Below, piece by piece: positions 17,356-25,429 of a DNA stretch of 64,000 nucleotides. The position numbers and the translations under genes were made by a program. Numbering within the stretch: the stretch's first letter is position 1; each line of letters starts with the position of its first letter. The stretch spans positions 1 to 64,000 of the forward strand of contig JAWKWX010000005.1 in the NCBI GenBank assembly GCA_041397305.1. The letters are read 5' to 3'. The notes under the pieces are model-generated. The model had not been told where the DNA came from. It worked only from the letters and a program-made list of their open reading frames with translations, and searched no databases. The stretch is from TMP-24 sp041397305 (lineage in GTDB: Bacteria; Pseudomonadota; Alphaproteobacteria; Rhodobacterales; Rhodobacteraceae).

Positions 17356-17679
17356 ATGGCGAAGATCACCTATGTGGAATTTGGCGGCAAGGAACATGTG
17401 GTCGACGTGCCCACTGGCCTGACCGTGATGGAAGGCGCCCGCGACAATGGCATTCCCGGGATCGAGGCCGATTGCGGTGGTGCCTGTGCCTGCTCGACCT
17501 GCCATGTCTATGTTGACGAGGCCTGGGCCGACCGTCTGCCGAAGAAAGAGGCGATGGAAGAGGACATGCTCGATTTCGCTTACGAGCCCGACCCCGCGCG
17601 CTCGCGCCTGACCTGCCAGCTGAAAGTGTCGGATGCGCTGGACGGGCTGAAGGTCTTCATGCCGGAAAAGCAGATCTGA
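17356..17679 (+). CDS. [2Fe-2S] ferredoxin, adrenodoxin/FdVI type
   Basis: A 107-aa soluble electron carrier. Cluster ligands are Cys40, Cys46, Cys49 (C-x5-C-x2-C in DCGGACACSTC) and Cys87 (LTCQL), the ISC/adrenodoxin spacing rather than the plant type. An additional Cys44 sits within the loop. The acidic segment EAMEEDMLDFAYEPDPARSRL matches the partner-docking helix. Likely partners are the ISC assembly system, cytochromes P450 or ring hydroxylases; none of these is adjacent. The AlkB-like hydroxylase 4 kb away is a possible but unproven client. Its stop overlaps the next start (TGATG). Confidence 0.93.
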   Translation: MAKITYVEFGGKEHVVDVPTGLTVMEGARDNGIPGIEADCGGACACSTCHVYVDEAWADRLPKKEAMEEDMLDFAYEPDPARSRLTCQLKVSDALDGLKVFMPEKQI

Positions 17680-18389
17680 TGACCCGGGCGGCTGCCGCCG
17701 CCGCATGCGCCCTTGCGGGGCTTGTGGCCGCCTGTGTGGCGCCGCTGGCCCATGCTGAAGGTGACGGCGTCGCACGCGCGCAATATGCAATACCCTCAAG
17801 CCGCTATGGCCATGAAGCGCTCGGGCCAGGCCATGAATGGGCGGCACTGACGCTCGATGGCAGGGACTTTCCCGCGGGCGAAGATCTCGTCTTCGAAGAC
17901 ACGGCGCCCCGCCTTGCCGATCTCGACGGCGATGGCGACCGGGAAGTGATCGTGGTGGAATCGAGCCTCACGCAGGGCTCCCGCCTTGCCGTCTGGGGCG
18001 GAAAGGGGCGCATCGCCGCCACCCCGTTCATCGGCACCCGCCACCGCTGGCTCGCGCCCCTGGGCGCGGCCGACCTCGATGGCGACGGCCGGGTCGAGGT
18101 GGCCTATGTCGAGACGCCGCATCTCGGCAAGGTCCTGAAGATCGTCCGGCTGGACGGCGACCGGCTGGTCCCGGTGGCCGAGGCGCGCGGCCTGACCAAC
18201 CACCGGTTCGGCGATCCGGTCATCCAAGGTGGCATCGCCCGCTGTGACGGCGTTCCGACGATCCTGACCGCCAACGCTGACTGGACGCGGATCATCGCCA
18301 CCTCGCTCGCGGACGGCACCTTGGTCAGTCGCGACCTTGCCGCTTATCTCGGGCCATCAAGCTTCGATGGCGCGCCGGGCTGCAACTGA
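17679..18389 (+). CDS. Secreted FG-GAP/VCBS repeat protein, possible lipoprotein
   Basis: A 236-aa envelope protein. Residues 1-26 are a signal sequence (AAACALAGLVAACVAPLAHA); VAAC could serve as a lipobox with lipidation at Cys19, or signal peptidase I may cut after AHA. The mature part has two FG-GAP-like blades with Ca-type loops DLDGDGDREV and DLDGDGRVEV. A Cys pair (IARCDGV and the C-terminal GCN) is present. It starts at TGATG with the ferredoxin stop, so they are co-translated, though the functional link is obscure. Confidence 0.8.
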   Translation: MTRAAAAAACALAGLVAACVAPLAHAEGDGVARAQYAIPSSRYGHEALGPGHEWAALTLDGRDFPAGEDLVFEDTAPRLADLDGDGDREVIVVESSLTQGSRLAVWGGKGRIAATPFIGTRHRWLAPLGAADLDGDGRVEVAYVETPHLGKVLKIVRLDGDRLVPVAEARGLTNHRFGDPVIQGGIARCDGVPTILTANADWTRIIATSLADGTLVSRDLAAYLGPSSFDGAPGCN

Positions 18390-18399
18390 CCCTCTTCTC

Positions 18400-18421
18400 A
18401 CGTTCTGTGGCGAAATACTCC
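18400..18421 (+). repeat. Truncated AAATACTCC intergenic repeat
   Basis: ACGTTCTGT followed by GGCGAAATACTCC is the 5' half of the repeat seen complete at 21277 and 36390. The GC hairpin is missing. It lies in the 55-bp gap between convergent genes (FG-GAP protein and purD). It is a decayed copy or a minimal form of the family. Confidence 0.6.
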
Positions 18422-18444
18422 AGGACGCTCTTCGGGGTCGAAAC

Positions 18445-19707
18445 CTATAGCGCCCGCCAGCCGATATCGCGGCGGCAGAAACCCTCCGGCCAGTCGATCC
18501 TGTCCACCAGCGCATAGGCCCGTTTCTGCGCCTCCGCCAGGGTCGCGCCGCGCGCGGTCACGTTCAGGACCCGCCCGCCATTGGCCAGAATCCTGCCATC
18601 GCGTTCGACCGTCCCGGCATGGAAGACCATCTCGGTCGACGTCTCCGGCAGGCGACCGAGCCCCCCGATCTCCGTCCCCTTCTCATGGCTGCCCGGGTAG
18701 CCTTTGGCCGCCATCACGACCGTCAGCGCATGATCGTCCGCCCAGTTCACCCGCGCCCCGGCCAGCCGTCCTTCGGCACAGGCGAGCATCAGGTCGAGCG
18801 CCTGCGCCCCCATCCGCATCATCAGGACCTGGGTCTCGGGATCGCCGAAGCGGACGTTATATTCGACGAGCCGCGCCCGGCCGTTCTCGATCATCAGGCC
18901 CGCATAGAGCACGCCCTGGAACGGCGTTCCCCGCCGCGCCATCTCTGCCACCGTGGGCCGGACGATCTCGTCCATCGCCTGCCTGAGGACCGCATCCGTC
19001 AGGACCGGCGCAGGCGAATAGGCGCCCATGCCGCCGGTGTTGGGGCCGGTATCGCCGTCACCCACCCTTTTGTGGTCCTGCGCCGTGCCGACCTCCAGCA
19101 CATCCGATCCGTCTGACAGCACGAAGAGCGAGGCCTCCTCGCCCCCCATGAATTCCTCGATCACCACCTCGGCGCCCGCCGCGCCCAGCGATCCGCCGAA
19201 CATGTCCGCGATCGCCGCCTCGGCCTCGGCCAGCGTCATCGCCACCACGACACCCTTGCCCGCGGCGAGCCCGTCGGCCTTCACCACGATCGGCGCGCCT
19301 TGCGCGCGGACATGGGCCAGTGCCGCCGCCCTGTCGGCAAACCGCGCCCAGCCCGCGGTGGGCGCCCCGGCCGCATCGCAAATCTCTTTCGTGAAGGCCT
19401 TCGATGCCTCGAGCCGCGCCGCCGCCGCCGAAGGCCCGAAGGTCAGGATCCCGCCTGCGCGCAGCGCATCCGCCACCCCGGCCGCCAGAGGCGCCTCGGG
19501 GCCGACGATGACGAAATCGACGGCATTCTCGACGGCGAGCGCCAGAACCGCCGCCCCGTCCAGCACATCGATATCGGCACAGTCGGCAATCGCCGCGATC
19601 CCGGCATTGCCCGGCGCCACGATGAGCCGGTCGCATTTCGGGTTCTGCTTGACCGCCCAGGCCAGCGCATGTTCGCGCCCGCCGCCGCCCAGGATCAGGA
19701 TATTCAT
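18445..19707 (-). CDS. purD: Phosphoribosylamine--glycine ligase
   Basis: Second step of purine synthesis: ATP-dependent joining of glycine to phosphoribosylamine. The 420-aa product begins MNILILGGGGREHALAWAVKQ (glycine-rich N-domain loop). It continues with the ATP-grasp fold: KADGLAAGKGVVVAMTLAEAE, VVIEEFMGGEEASLFVLSDG, DHKRVGDGDTGPNTGGMGAYSPAP, and EYNVRFGDPETQVLMMRM for metal ligands. I rejected the longer frame start at 19770 because homology begins at MNILILG. It is divergent from xseA with a 68-bp gap and convergent with the FG-GAP gene. Confidence 0.97.
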   Translation of the reverse strand: MNILILGGGGREHALAWAVKQNPKCDRLIVAPGNAGIAAIADCADIDVLDGAAVLALAVENAVDFVIVGPEAPLAAGVADALRAGGILTFGPSAAAARLEASKAFTKEICDAAGAPTAGWARFADRAAALAHVRAQGAPIVVKADGLAAGKGVVVAMTLAEAEAAIADMFGGSLGAAGAEVVIEEFMGGEEASLFVLSDGSDVLEVGTAQDHKRVGDGDTGPNTGGMGAYSPAPVLTDAVLRQAMDEIVRPTVAEMARRGTPFQGVLYAGLMIENGRARLVEYNVRFGDPETQVLMMRMGAQALDLMLACAEGRLAGARVNWADDHALTVVMAAKGYPGSHEKGTEIGGLGRLPETSTEMVFHAGTVERDGRILANGGRVLNVTARGATLAEAQKRAYALVDRIDWPEGFCRRDIGWRAL

Positions 19708-19775
19708 GCGCCCCCCGCTTTTCCTTCGCTGGCCCGCGTCATAAGGTGGCCGGACGAGCGAGACAAGCAAAGCGC

Positions 19776-21272
19776 ATGGACATTTTCGAAGACGCCATAC
19801 CCGCCCCCGGCAATGCCCCCGAATTCACCGTCTCGGAAATCTCCGGCGCGGTGAAGCGGGTGATCGAGGGCGAGTTCGGCCATGTCCGCGTCCGGGGCGA
19901 GATTTCGCGCGTCTCGCGCCCCGCCTCGGGGCATCTCTATTTCGACCTCAAGGATGACCGCGCCGTCATTGCCGCCGTCTCGTGGAAGGGCCAGGCCGCG
20001 AAGATGAGCGTCAAGCCCGAAGAGGGGCTGGAGGTCATCGCCACGGGGCGCCTGACGACATTCCCCGGCCAGTCGAAATACCAGCTCATCGTCGAGGATA
20101 TCGTGCCCGCGGGCGCGGGCGCGCTGATGATGATGCTGGAAAAGCTCAAAGCGCGGCTCGCCGCCGAGGGCCTCTTTGCCGCCGAGCGCAAGAAGCCGAT
20201 CCCCTACCTTCCGCAGGTGATCGGTGTCGTCACCTCGCCCTCGGGCGCGGTGATCCGCGACATCCTGCATCGGCTGCGCGACCGGTTCCCGCGCCGGGTG
20301 CTGATCTGGCCGGTGGCGGTGCAGGGCGAGAAATGCGCCCCCGAGGTCGCCGCCGCGATCCGGGGCTTCAATGCCCTGCCGCCAGGGGGCCCGATCCCGC
20401 GCCCCGATCTTCTGATCGTCGCGCGCGGTGGCGGGTCGATCGAAGACCTGTGGGGCTTCAACGACGAGCAGGTGGTGCGCGCCGCTGCCCTGTCGGACAT
20501 CCCGCTGATTTCGGCGGTGGGGCATGAAACCGACACGACGCTCATCGACCATGCCGCCGACCGCCGCGCGCCCACGCCCACGGCGGCGGCCGAAATGGCG
20601 GTGCCGGTCCGGATGGAACTGCTGGCCTGGACGTCGGAACAATCCGCCCGCCTCGCCCGCGCCACGCGCCAGCGCCTCGACCAGCGCCAGCAACGCCTCG
20701 CTGACCTTGCCCGCGCGCTCGGCCGCCCCGAGGCATTGACCGGCAATGCCCGTCAGCGGCTCGATCTCTGGTCCGACCGGCTCCCCGGCGCGCTCCGGCA
20801 GGCGGCCCTTGCCAAACGCACCGCGCTGACGCGCGTCAGCGCCCGCGTCCAGCCGCCGCTCCTCACGCGGTTCATCGACGCCGAACGGCGCCATCTGGGC
20901 CAGCTTGCCGCCCGCCTCGCGCCCGCGCTCCGCCGCAGGATCGAGGACGAGACGAAGGAGCGCAAGCAGCGCCGCACCGATCTGGCGCGGCTGGGCGCGG
21001 CGCTTGACCGCGCGGTCTCCGCGCGCCTGACGGCGCTTCTCGATCGGCTCGCGGCGCTCGACCGCACGCGTCAGACGCTCGGCTACCGCGAAACCCTGAA
21101 ACGCGGCTTCGCCGTGGTGCGCGCCGACGAGCGCATCGTCACCAGCCGTGCTGCGGCGGAAGGGGCGGCGGTTCTGGAGATCGAGTTCCAGGACGGCCGC
21201 CTGGCGACGGGCTCCCGTCCGAAGGCCAGTGCGAAAAAGCTCGCACCCCCGGATCAGGGCACGCTTTTCTGA
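19776..21272 (+). CDS. xseA: Exodeoxyribonuclease VII large subunit
   Basis: Catalytic subunit of ExoVII, which degrades single-stranded DNA in both directions in repair. The 498-aa product has an N-terminal OB-fold (EFTVSEISGAVKRVIEGEFGHVRVRGEIS) and the catalytic core (AVIRDILHRLRDRFPRRVLIWPVAVQG, PDLLIVARGGGSIEDLWGFNDEQVVRA, ISAVGHETDTTLIDHAADRRAPTPTAAAEMAVP). A long coiled coil follows, and the C-terminus has LGYRETLKRGFAVVRADERIVT. The ATG at 19776 starts the homology; upstream codons in the same frame are rejected. The small subunit gene xseB is not nearby. Confidence 0.96.
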   Translation: MDIFEDAIPAPGNAPEFTVSEISGAVKRVIEGEFGHVRVRGEISRVSRPASGHLYFDLKDDRAVIAAVSWKGQAAKMSVKPEEGLEVIATGRLTTFPGQSKYQLIVEDIVPAGAGALMMMLEKLKARLAAEGLFAAERKKPIPYLPQVIGVVTSPSGAVIRDILHRLRDRFPRRVLIWPVAVQGEKCAPEVAAAIRGFNALPPGGPIPRPDLLIVARGGGSIEDLWGFNDEQVVRAAALSDIPLISAVGHETDTTLIDHAADRRAPTPTAAAEMAVPVRMELLAWTSEQSARLARATRQRLDQRQQRLADLARALGRPEALTGNARQRLDLWSDRLPGALRQAALAKRTALTRVSARVQPPLLTRFIDAERRHLGQLAARLAPALRRRIEDETKERKQRRTDLARLGAALDRAVSARLTALLDRLAALDRTRQTLGYRETLKRGFAVVRADERIVTSRAAAEGAAVLEIEFQDGRLATGSRPKASAKKLAPPDQGTLF

Positions 21273-21276
21273 CCCC

Positions 21277-21355
21277 ACGTTCTGTCCCGAAATACTCCGG
21301 AGGGGTCCGGGGAGGCAGCGCCTCCCCGGCGGATCGGCCCGCCGCAGGCGGGACG
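21277..21355 (+). repeat. Intergenic hairpin repeat, full copy
   Basis: ACGTTCTGTC (21277-21286), then GAAATACTCCGGAGGGGTCC, then a perfect 10-bp stem CCGGGGAGGC/GCCTCCCCGG (21307-21316 with 21320-21329), then CGGATCGGCC and a second small hairpin CCCGCC/GGCGGG. It fills the gap between convergent xseA and the minus-strand secreted protein. The copy at 36390 differs at only three positions over about 62 bp. It probably acts as a bidirectional terminator or attenuator lacking a T-run. Confidence 0.75.
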
Positions 21356-21366
21356 AAGACCAGCCC

Positions 21367-21777
21367 TCACACCCCGACGTCCGGCCCGAGGCAGGCCAGG
21401 GCGCCGGGCATGGTTTGCCGCCCGATCAGCGTCGGCAGGTCGGGATTTCCAAGCGAGCGCGCGACAAGGCCCGTGTCGGTCTGCAGGAAGGACCAGCAGA
21501 CCGGACCGTCCTGACCGTCATAGAGAAAACAGATATCCTCACCTTCGGGATACCAGACGCCCTTCTCGCAATCGTCGCCCGTAAAGGCCCAGATCACCCG
21601 CCGTCCGGGCAGGTATTGTTCGGTGCCGAAGGAGGAAAGCCCCGCGCGATAGTGAAAGGTCCGCCCGGTGACAGCCTTGTCGAACGCCTCGCCCGTGAGG
21701 GCCGTCGGTTCGGCCCGCGCCATGCCCGCCACAAGAGCCGCAAGGGCCACAAGACAAAGTGAAACCGCCGCCCTCAC
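21367..21777 (-). CDS. Small secreted protein of unknown function
   Basis: A 136-aa protein with a clear signal peptide (MRAAVSLCLVALAALVAGMARA-EP). The mature part has four cysteines (DDCEKG, EDICFLYD, GPVCWSF, LACLG) that could make two disulfides. Motifs include TFHYRAGLSSFGTEQYLPGRRVIWAFTGDDCEKGVWYPEG, a pattern I associate with small uncharacterised periplasmic proteins of Rhodobacterales. The start is GTG at 21777 and overlaps the AlkB-like gene's TGA (GTGA), so it is translated as part of that operon. The function is unknown. Confidence 0.72.
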   Translation of the reverse strand: MRAAVSLCLVALAALVAGMARAEPTALTGEAFDKAVTGRTFHYRAGLSSFGTEQYLPGRRVIWAFTGDDCEKGVWYPEGEDICFLYDGQDGPVCWSFLQTDTGLVARSLGNPDLPTLIGRQTMPGALACLGPDVGV

Positions 21778-22853
21778 GCCTGCGTCCCGCGCCGCATGCG
21801 GCTGATCTTCGAATCCATGATCCGGTGCCAGACCGAGGGGACAAGCGCGATCGTCGCCATCACCGGCAGCGAGGCGGGCAAGAGGGGCGCCTTGCCCTCG
21901 GGCGAAAGCTGCAACTCGCCGAAGCTGCGCCCTGGATGGGCGTGATGATCGGCATGGCGCGGCGCGTTCATCATCATCAGGCCCGACAGGAAATCGGGCG
22001 CGTCCCAGCTGTGTTCGGGCGCGAACGGCTCATAGGCATCGGGTCCGGCCTTCTTCCGCTCCAGCCCGTAATGCTGGACATAATCGGACAGGAAGAGTTG
22101 CAGCTGCGCATGCGCACAAAGGAGGAGGTAGGCAAGAAGGCCAAAGAGCCCGAAGAGCTCGGCCACGACCATCAGGAACAGGCACCCGCCGCCCACATAG
22201 ATCACGTAAGGATGGATGCCGGGCTTGCCCTCTGTCTTCGCCGCCCTGAGACTGTTTTCCATCTCATAGCCCGCCATGAACTCGCCGGGGACGGCGCGGA
22301 TCAGGAATTCATAGAAACTCACGCCGAAGGCGGCGCTGTTCGGATCGTCGGGCGTGGCCACATGGCGGTGATGGACAAGCCGGTGCGCCGATGTGTGATG
22401 GCCGTACAGAAGCGAGACGTAGATCCAGCGGCCAAGTTCGAACGGCGCCCGCTCGGTCCGGTGGATCAGCTCATGGGCGACCGAATTCGACACCTGCCCG
22501 CACCAGAGGCCCGCCCCTATCGCCGTGAAGAGCCAGCCGAAGACACCAAGCCCGGTGCCGCCCGAAAGGCCGAAAAGGACGATGGCGAGGAACGGGAAAT
22601 GGGCCGCGCCCACCGCCAGGACGACGCGGTCGGAATAGGCGTCACGCGGCATCTCGGGCTGGGTGATCCCCAGCGAGCGCGCCAGCTGGTCACCCGCGAA
22701 CACGAAGCCGGTCATCCAGAGAAAACCGAGAAAGGCCCAGAGGCCGCCGAAGACAGCGCCAAGCGCGAGGATCAGCGCCGGCACCAGGCTCGCGCAGGCG
22801 AAGCGCATCGCGGGATGGGCGAGGAACGACAGGTCTGGGCGCTTGATCGGCAA
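21774..22853 (-). CDS. AlkB-like membrane diiron hydroxylase (alkane 1-monooxygenase family)
   Basis: An integral-membrane hydroxylase/desaturase-type enzyme of about 359 aa. The histidine motifs that bind two irons are all visible: HELIHR, HHTSAHRLVHHRHVAT (H-x4-H-x3-HH) and NAPRHADHHAHPGR. Four or more helices precede and separate them. Substrates could be alkanes, fatty acids or sterol-like lipids; the family is broad. No rubredoxin gene is adjacent. I chose a TTG start at 22853 because GGAG lies 6 nt upstream; ATG at 22808 (15 codons later) has no Shine-Dalgarno and is the alternative. It is co-translated with the small secreted protein downstream. Confidence 0.85.
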   Translation of the reverse strand: MPIKRPDLSFLAHPAMRFACASLVPALILALGAVFGGLWAFLGFLWMTGFVFAGDQLARSLGITQPEMPRDAYSDRVVLAVGAAHFPFLAIVLFGLSGGTGLGVFGWLFTAIGAGLWCGQVSNSVAHELIHRTERAPFELGRWIYVSLLYGHHTSAHRLVHHRHVATPDDPNSAAFGVSFYEFLIRAVPGEFMAGYEMENSLRAAKTEGKPGIHPYVIYVGGGCLFLMVVAELFGLFGLLAYLLLCAHAQLQLFLSDYVQHYGLERKKAGPDAYEPFAPEHSWDAPDFLSGLMMMNAPRHADHHAHPGRSFGELQLSPEGKAPLLPASLPVMATIALVPSVWHRIMDSKISRMRRGTQA

Positions 22854-23156
22854 GGATAGCTCCGGATTGGGACAGCGGCGAGGCCACCGCGCGCCCCTAC
22901 TCATGCCCGAGCGGCGCGCGCGACTCAAGCGCGGTTCCGGGGCCGGGGGCCTGGTGCCGGTGTCACCCCCCACCCGCGCGGCGGCGCCACAGGGGCGCGT
23001 CAAGCCATGAATACCCGACGATTTACGCAACGGAAGGTTGTTCGGTGCGGCTGCGCGATCTGCTATGATGGCCGAGCCCGGCTGGAGTTCCCATCGTTCG
23101 ATTTTCGTCCGTTTCCAGGCCGCCGGGTTCATTTCAGCAGTCATCGGAGAAAAGTC
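22854..23156. other. Divergent intergenic region with a promoter for the small membrane gene
   Basis: No gene is visible. TATGAT (23064-23069) is a good -10, with a weak -35 TTCGGT (23041-23046) at 17 bp spacing, pointing towards the gene at 23157. The leader is about 80 nt. The half near the AlkB-like gene is GC-rich without recognisable sites. Confidence 0.45.
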
Positions 23157-23435
23157 ATGAACAGTCCCCTTCTTGCAATGATTGTCGCCATCGCGATCGG
23201 CGTCGCCGCCGTGGTGGCGGGAGTGCTTACGCCGTTTCCTGCTTTCTACATCTTCGCCGCGATGGCGGTCTTTACCGGCATCGTCGGCTTTGCCGTCAAC
23301 AACGGATCGGTCCGGGTGACGGCACCGCCGCCGACGATCTGGGCGGTCTATACCCACCTGCCGATCTGGGCCTGGATCGTCGACGCCGTCCTCTTGATCG
23401 GCTTCATCGTGGTTGCGATCCTGCTGCGCCCCTGA
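23157..23435 (+). CDS. Small three-helix membrane protein, unknown
   Basis: A 92-aa protein, almost entirely hydrophobic: LLAMIVAIAIGVAAVVAGVLTPF, FYIFAAMAVFTGIVGFAVNN and WIVDAVLLIGFIVVAILLR are three helices, separated by a short polar linker GSVRVTAPPPTIWAVYTHLP. I do not recognise the family. The ATG has GGAG 8 nt upstream, supporting this short start over the longer frame from 23007. It stands alone with its own promoter; the next gene begins 105 bp downstream. Confidence 0.65.
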   Translation: MNSPLLAMIVAIAIGVAAVVAGVLTPFPAFYIFAAMAVFTGIVGFAVNNGSVRVTAPPPTIWAVYTHLPIWAWIVDAVLLIGFIVVAILLRP

Positions 23436-23540
23436 TCGGGGCGCGCCCGCCCTCGCGAGGACGACGCGAGGGAACAGTTGCCCGGCGGTGCGGCGCCGGG
23501 CATGGTCCCGGCGCACATCTTCCGCCAGCCCGGGGACTGA

Positions 23541-24188
23541 ATGGACCTTCTTCTGCCTGCTGTCTGCCTTGCCCTCGCGCTCGGTTTCGCGCTGGTCTAC
23601 GGCGCGTGTTTCGCCGTTCTGCCCGCCTCCGGCCCGAAATCGGCGGTCAAGGTCCTGTCGGTTGCGGCCCTTCTGCCCTTCGGCCTTCTCCTCGGGGCTC
23701 CTGCACTGGTGCTCATGGGCCTCGCGCTCGGCGCGCTTGGCGATTTCCTTCTGTCGCGGCCGGGCGAGCGGGCCTTTCTGGCCGGGATGGGCGCCTTCGG
23801 GCTTGGCCATCTGGCCTATGCTGCCTGTTTCTGGGGGCAGGGGACCGGTGCGCCCGCGCTGTCCTTCGCGATCCCGCTCATCGCGCTCGCGCTCTCGACC
23901 GAGGCCTGGCTCGCGCCGAAAACCGGCACGCTCCGCTGGCCGGTCCGCGTCTATGTGGTCATCATCACGCTGATGGCGCTGGCGGCACTGACCCTGCCTC
24001 AGGGTTTTGGCGTCACGTTGGCGGGCGCGCTTCTCTTCGTCCTGTCGGACGCGCTTCTGGCGCTTGATCTCTTCGTCCTGCCGCCCGGCGCGCGGGCACG
24101 TCCGTCGATCCAGCGGTTGCTCTGGGCCGCCTATTGGAGCGGCCAGGCACTGATTCTGATCGGCCTCCTGCCCGCGCATCCGGCCTGA
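23541..24188 (+). CDS. Lysoplasmalogenase, YhhN/TMEM86 family
   Basis: A 215-aa inner-membrane protein with about eight helices. Family markers are ASGPKSAVKVLSVAALLPFGL (conserved Lys cluster in helix 2), GLALGALGDFLLSRPGERAFLAGMGAFGLGHLAYA (acidic GDFLL and the GHxxY motif) and LLFVLSDALLALDLF (SD motif). Characterised members cleave the vinyl ether bond of lysoplasmalogens; the true bacterial substrate may differ. ftsY begins 58 bp downstream. Confidence 0.85.
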   Translation: MDLLLPAVCLALALGFALVYGACFAVLPASGPKSAVKVLSVAALLPFGLLLGAPALVLMGLALGALGDFLLSRPGERAFLAGMGAFGLGHLAYAACFWGQGTGAPALSFAIPLIALALSTEAWLAPKTGTLRWPVRVYVVIITLMALAALTLPQGFGVTLAGALLFVLSDALLALDLFVLPPGARARPSIQRLLWAAYWSGQALILIGLLPAHPA

Positions 24189-24246
24189 CCCCTTTCCTCG
24201 ACGCCCTCAAGCGATTAGGTGGGGAAGGTCAGAAAACGGGTGGCTT

Positions 24247-25425
24247 ATGTCATTTTTCAACAAGCTCAAGGACCGGCTGTTCAAAAGCTCCTCCAAGCTC
24301 GACGAGGGGCTGGAGGCAATCGTTGCCGAGGCGCCCGCAGGGGCGGCGCCCGAACCCGCGCCCGAACCCCAGCCCGAAACCGTGGCCGAACCTGCTCCGC
24401 GCCAGTCCGCCGAACCAGCCGCCGTGCCGCCAGCGGCTGCGCCCGAGACGGCGGAACCGCCCGCCGCCCGCACGCCCGCGCCGCCGCAACCCGCGCCCGC
24501 CGCCAGACCGCAAGCTGAGCCTGCCGCCGCGCCGTCCCGCCCGGGCCTGATCGGCCGGATCTTCGGCGGCGCCAAGACGGAGGCAGAGCCGCGCCGCGAG
24601 CTGGACGATGCGATGCTCGAAAGCCTTGAGGAATTGCTGATCCGCTCCGACATGGGGGTGGAGACTGCGCTGCGCGTCACGGCCAACCTTGCCGAGGGCC
24701 GGATGGGCAAGCGCCTGTCGGTGAGCGAAATCAAGGCGATCCTTGCGGCGGAAGTGACGCGGATCATGACGCCGGTTGCCCGGCCGCTGCCGCTCTACCC
24801 GAAGAAGCCGCAGGTGGTGCTGGTGGTGGGCGTGAACGGTTCGGGCAAGACCACCACGATCGGCAAGCTTGCCAGCCAGTTCCGCGCGGCGGGCAAGAAG
24901 GTGGTGATCGCCGCGGGCGACACGTTCCGCGCCGCCGCAGTCGAGCAGTTGCAGATTTGGGGTAACCGCGCCGGGGTGCCGGTGATGACCGCGCCCGAAG
25001 GGTCCGACCCCGCCTCGCTTGCCTTTGACGCCATGACCAGGGCCGAGGCCGACGGGGCCGACCTTCTGATGATCGACACCGCGGGTCGCCTGCAGAACCG
25101 TCAGGACCTGATGGAGGAACTGGCCAAGATCGTGCGGGTGATCCGCAAGAAGGACCCCTCCGCCCCTCACAATACGCTTCTCGTCCTCGACGCGACGACG
25201 GGCCAGAACGCGGTGATGCAGGTCGAGATATTCCGCAAGATCGCCGATGTCTCGGGCCTGGTGATGACCAAGCTCGACGGGACTGCCAAGGGGGGCGTGC
25301 TCGTGGCGCTCGCCGACAGGTTCGGCCTGCCGATCCACGCGATCGGCGTGGGCGAACAGATCGACGACCTGCAGCCCTTCGATCCCGAGGAATTCGCCCG
25401 CGCCCTTGTCGGCAGCGGGGCGTGA
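24247..25425 (+). CDS. ftsY: Signal recognition particle receptor FtsY
   Basis: Receptor GTPase that docks SRP-ribosome complexes at the SecYEG translocon. The 392-aa product has the usual variable acidic N-terminal region, here rich in Ala, Pro and Glu (residues 25-100). The NG domain follows: N domain ELDDAMLESLEELLIRSDMGVETALRV, G1 GVNGSGKTTTIGKLA near 195, G3 DTAGRLQNRQDLMEELAKI, and TKLDGTAKGGVLVALADRFGLPIHAIGVGEQIDDLQPFDPEEF. The start ATG begins MSFFNKLKDRL, a typical amphipathic FtsY N-terminus. Confidence 0.97.
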   Translation: MSFFNKLKDRLFKSSSKLDEGLEAIVAEAPAGAAPEPAPEPQPETVAEPAPRQSAEPAAVPPAAAPETAEPPAARTPAPPQPAPAARPQAEPAAAPSRPGLIGRIFGGAKTEAEPRRELDDAMLESLEELLIRSDMGVETALRVTANLAEGRMGKRLSVSEIKAILAAEVTRIMTPVARPLPLYPKKPQVVLVVGVNGSGKTTTIGKLASQFRAAGKKVVIAAGDTFRAAAVEQLQIWGNRAGVPVMTAPEGSDPASLAFDAMTRAEADGADLLMIDTAGRLQNRQDLMEELAKIVRVIRKKDPSAPHNTLLVLDATTGQNAVMQVEIFRKIADVSGLVMTKLDGTAKGGVLVALADRFGLPIHAIGVGEQIDDLQPFDPEEFARALVGSGA

Positions 25426-25429
25426 GGGA

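Noticed and set aside
21774..24179. 801-codon frame joining the AlkB-like gene to upstream sequence
   Set aside because: The upstream half is antisense to lysoplasmalogenase and the small membrane gene and has no domain. The TTG with a Shine-Dalgarno at 22853 gives a family-sized product.
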